From contig JBCBRS010000018.1 in the NCBI GenBank assembly GCA_039819545.1, positions 1 through 52,773 of the forward strand: 52,773 nt of DNA, in the 5' to 3' direction. A program made the translations under genes and the position numbers. Positions within the stretch are counted from its first letter, which is position 1, and each line of letters begins with the position of its first letter. Positions 52,547-52,773 of the stretch are shown piece by piece. Below the pieces are notes generated by a model. It worked only from the letters and a program-made list of their open reading frames with translations, was not told the DNA's origin and ran no database searches. The stretch comes from CALLPQ01 sp039819545 (GTDB lineage: Bacteria > Pseudomonadota > Alphaproteobacteria > Caulobacterales > Parvularculaceae).

Positions 52547-52613
52547 CGCCCCCGCAGAGGTACCAGCAAGTCATGCGCGTCGCGATAAGGTCGACCGTCG
52601 CGTCCTTTCGGTT

Positions 52614-52773
52614 TTATGCGCGCGTACGCGTGACGACGCGCCGATATGCGATCCGCCAAATTACAAGGGCCACCAAACCACCGATGACGCCCATCATGAC
52701 TGCACTGTGTAATGCACTCCACCACCCCGCGACGGTCAAGCGCCCATCAATGACGATATCAACACCGCCTTGG
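52614..52773 (-). CDS. C-terminal end of a membrane protein, cut by the window edge
   Basis: The frame enters from the right edge and stops at 52616-52614, giving 52 residues. The visible part reads VDIVIDGRLTVAGWW, then one transmembrane helix (MMGVIGGLVALVIWRIAYRR) and a basic end. The gene start lies outside the window, so function cannot be assigned. It runs in the same direction as the two genes to its left. Confidence 0.55.
   Translation of the reverse strand, partial: QGGVDIVIDGRLTVAGWWSALHSAVMMGVIGGLVALVIWRIAYRRVVTRTRA

Overview
The window reads as an alphaproteobacterial chromosome segment of moderately high G+C. Evidence includes a MipZ division-site ATPase, a RatA/Coq10-type START gene after lipA, an aerobic ubiquinone gene (coq7), a 3-hydroxybutyrate dehydrogenase overlapping a patatin gene, LolC/LolD, and groESL behind a promoter that fits the alphaproteobacterial heat-shock consensus plus a CIRCE operator. 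MipZ points to a Caulobacterales/Parvularculales/Rhizobiales-type cell cycle. I cannot name a genus from sequence alone. No rRNA, tRNA, CRISPR array or transposase was recognised.

Layout. 0.15-3.4 kb: patatin lipoprotein, class Ia ribonucleotide reductase beta subunit with tandem NrdR-type boxes, one small hypothetical. 3.5-9.7 kb: surface polysaccharide block (methyltransferase, O-antigen polymerase/ligase-like protein, flippase, glycosyltransferase, second methyltransferase). 9.8-14.4 kb: truncated Ada-type repair regulator running into an isocitrate lyase/PEP mutase-family gene that has no normal start codon, then lipA, a GST, a Coq10-like gene and a hydroxyisobutyrate dehydrogenase. 14.4-17.9 kb: leftward operon of BON/OmpA, HhH membrane and FemAB/GNAT-like proteins. 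18.3-25.2 kb: malate synthase G, LytM lipoprotein, retropepsin-like lipoprotein, RNase R, pyrophosphatase.

25.9-30.7 kb is the most distinctive part. A tightly coupled leftward operon encodes a two-TM protein, a 58-residue membrane protein, a six-TM ferric-reductase-like/Rieske fusion, and an exported protein with a Cys/His motif. It is divergent from a gene fusing a Rieske [2Fe-2S] domain to a complete ThDP-dependent (pyruvate oxidase-like) enzyme. I infer an uncharacterised membrane redox module.

30.8-40.2 kb: A+T-rich membrane protein, Tat-exported GH26-like glycosidase, lone HslV-like Ntn hydrolase, MipZ, lone PapD-like chaperone, DCC thioredoxin-like protein, Coq7, BdhA and patatin. 40.2-52.8 kb: LolDC, glycine-zipper protein, RTX/beta-propeller secreted protein, thioredoxin-fold protein, M20 peptidase, dienelactone hydrolase-like lipoprotein, groESL, then small hypotheticals and a gene cut by the window end.

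Three arrays of ~116-bp units, each made of two different palindromes (25.26-25.88, 34.08-34.74, 39.98-40.16 kb), lie only between convergent genes. They show compensatory stem changes, suggesting a selected hairpin and perhaps a bidirectional terminator role.
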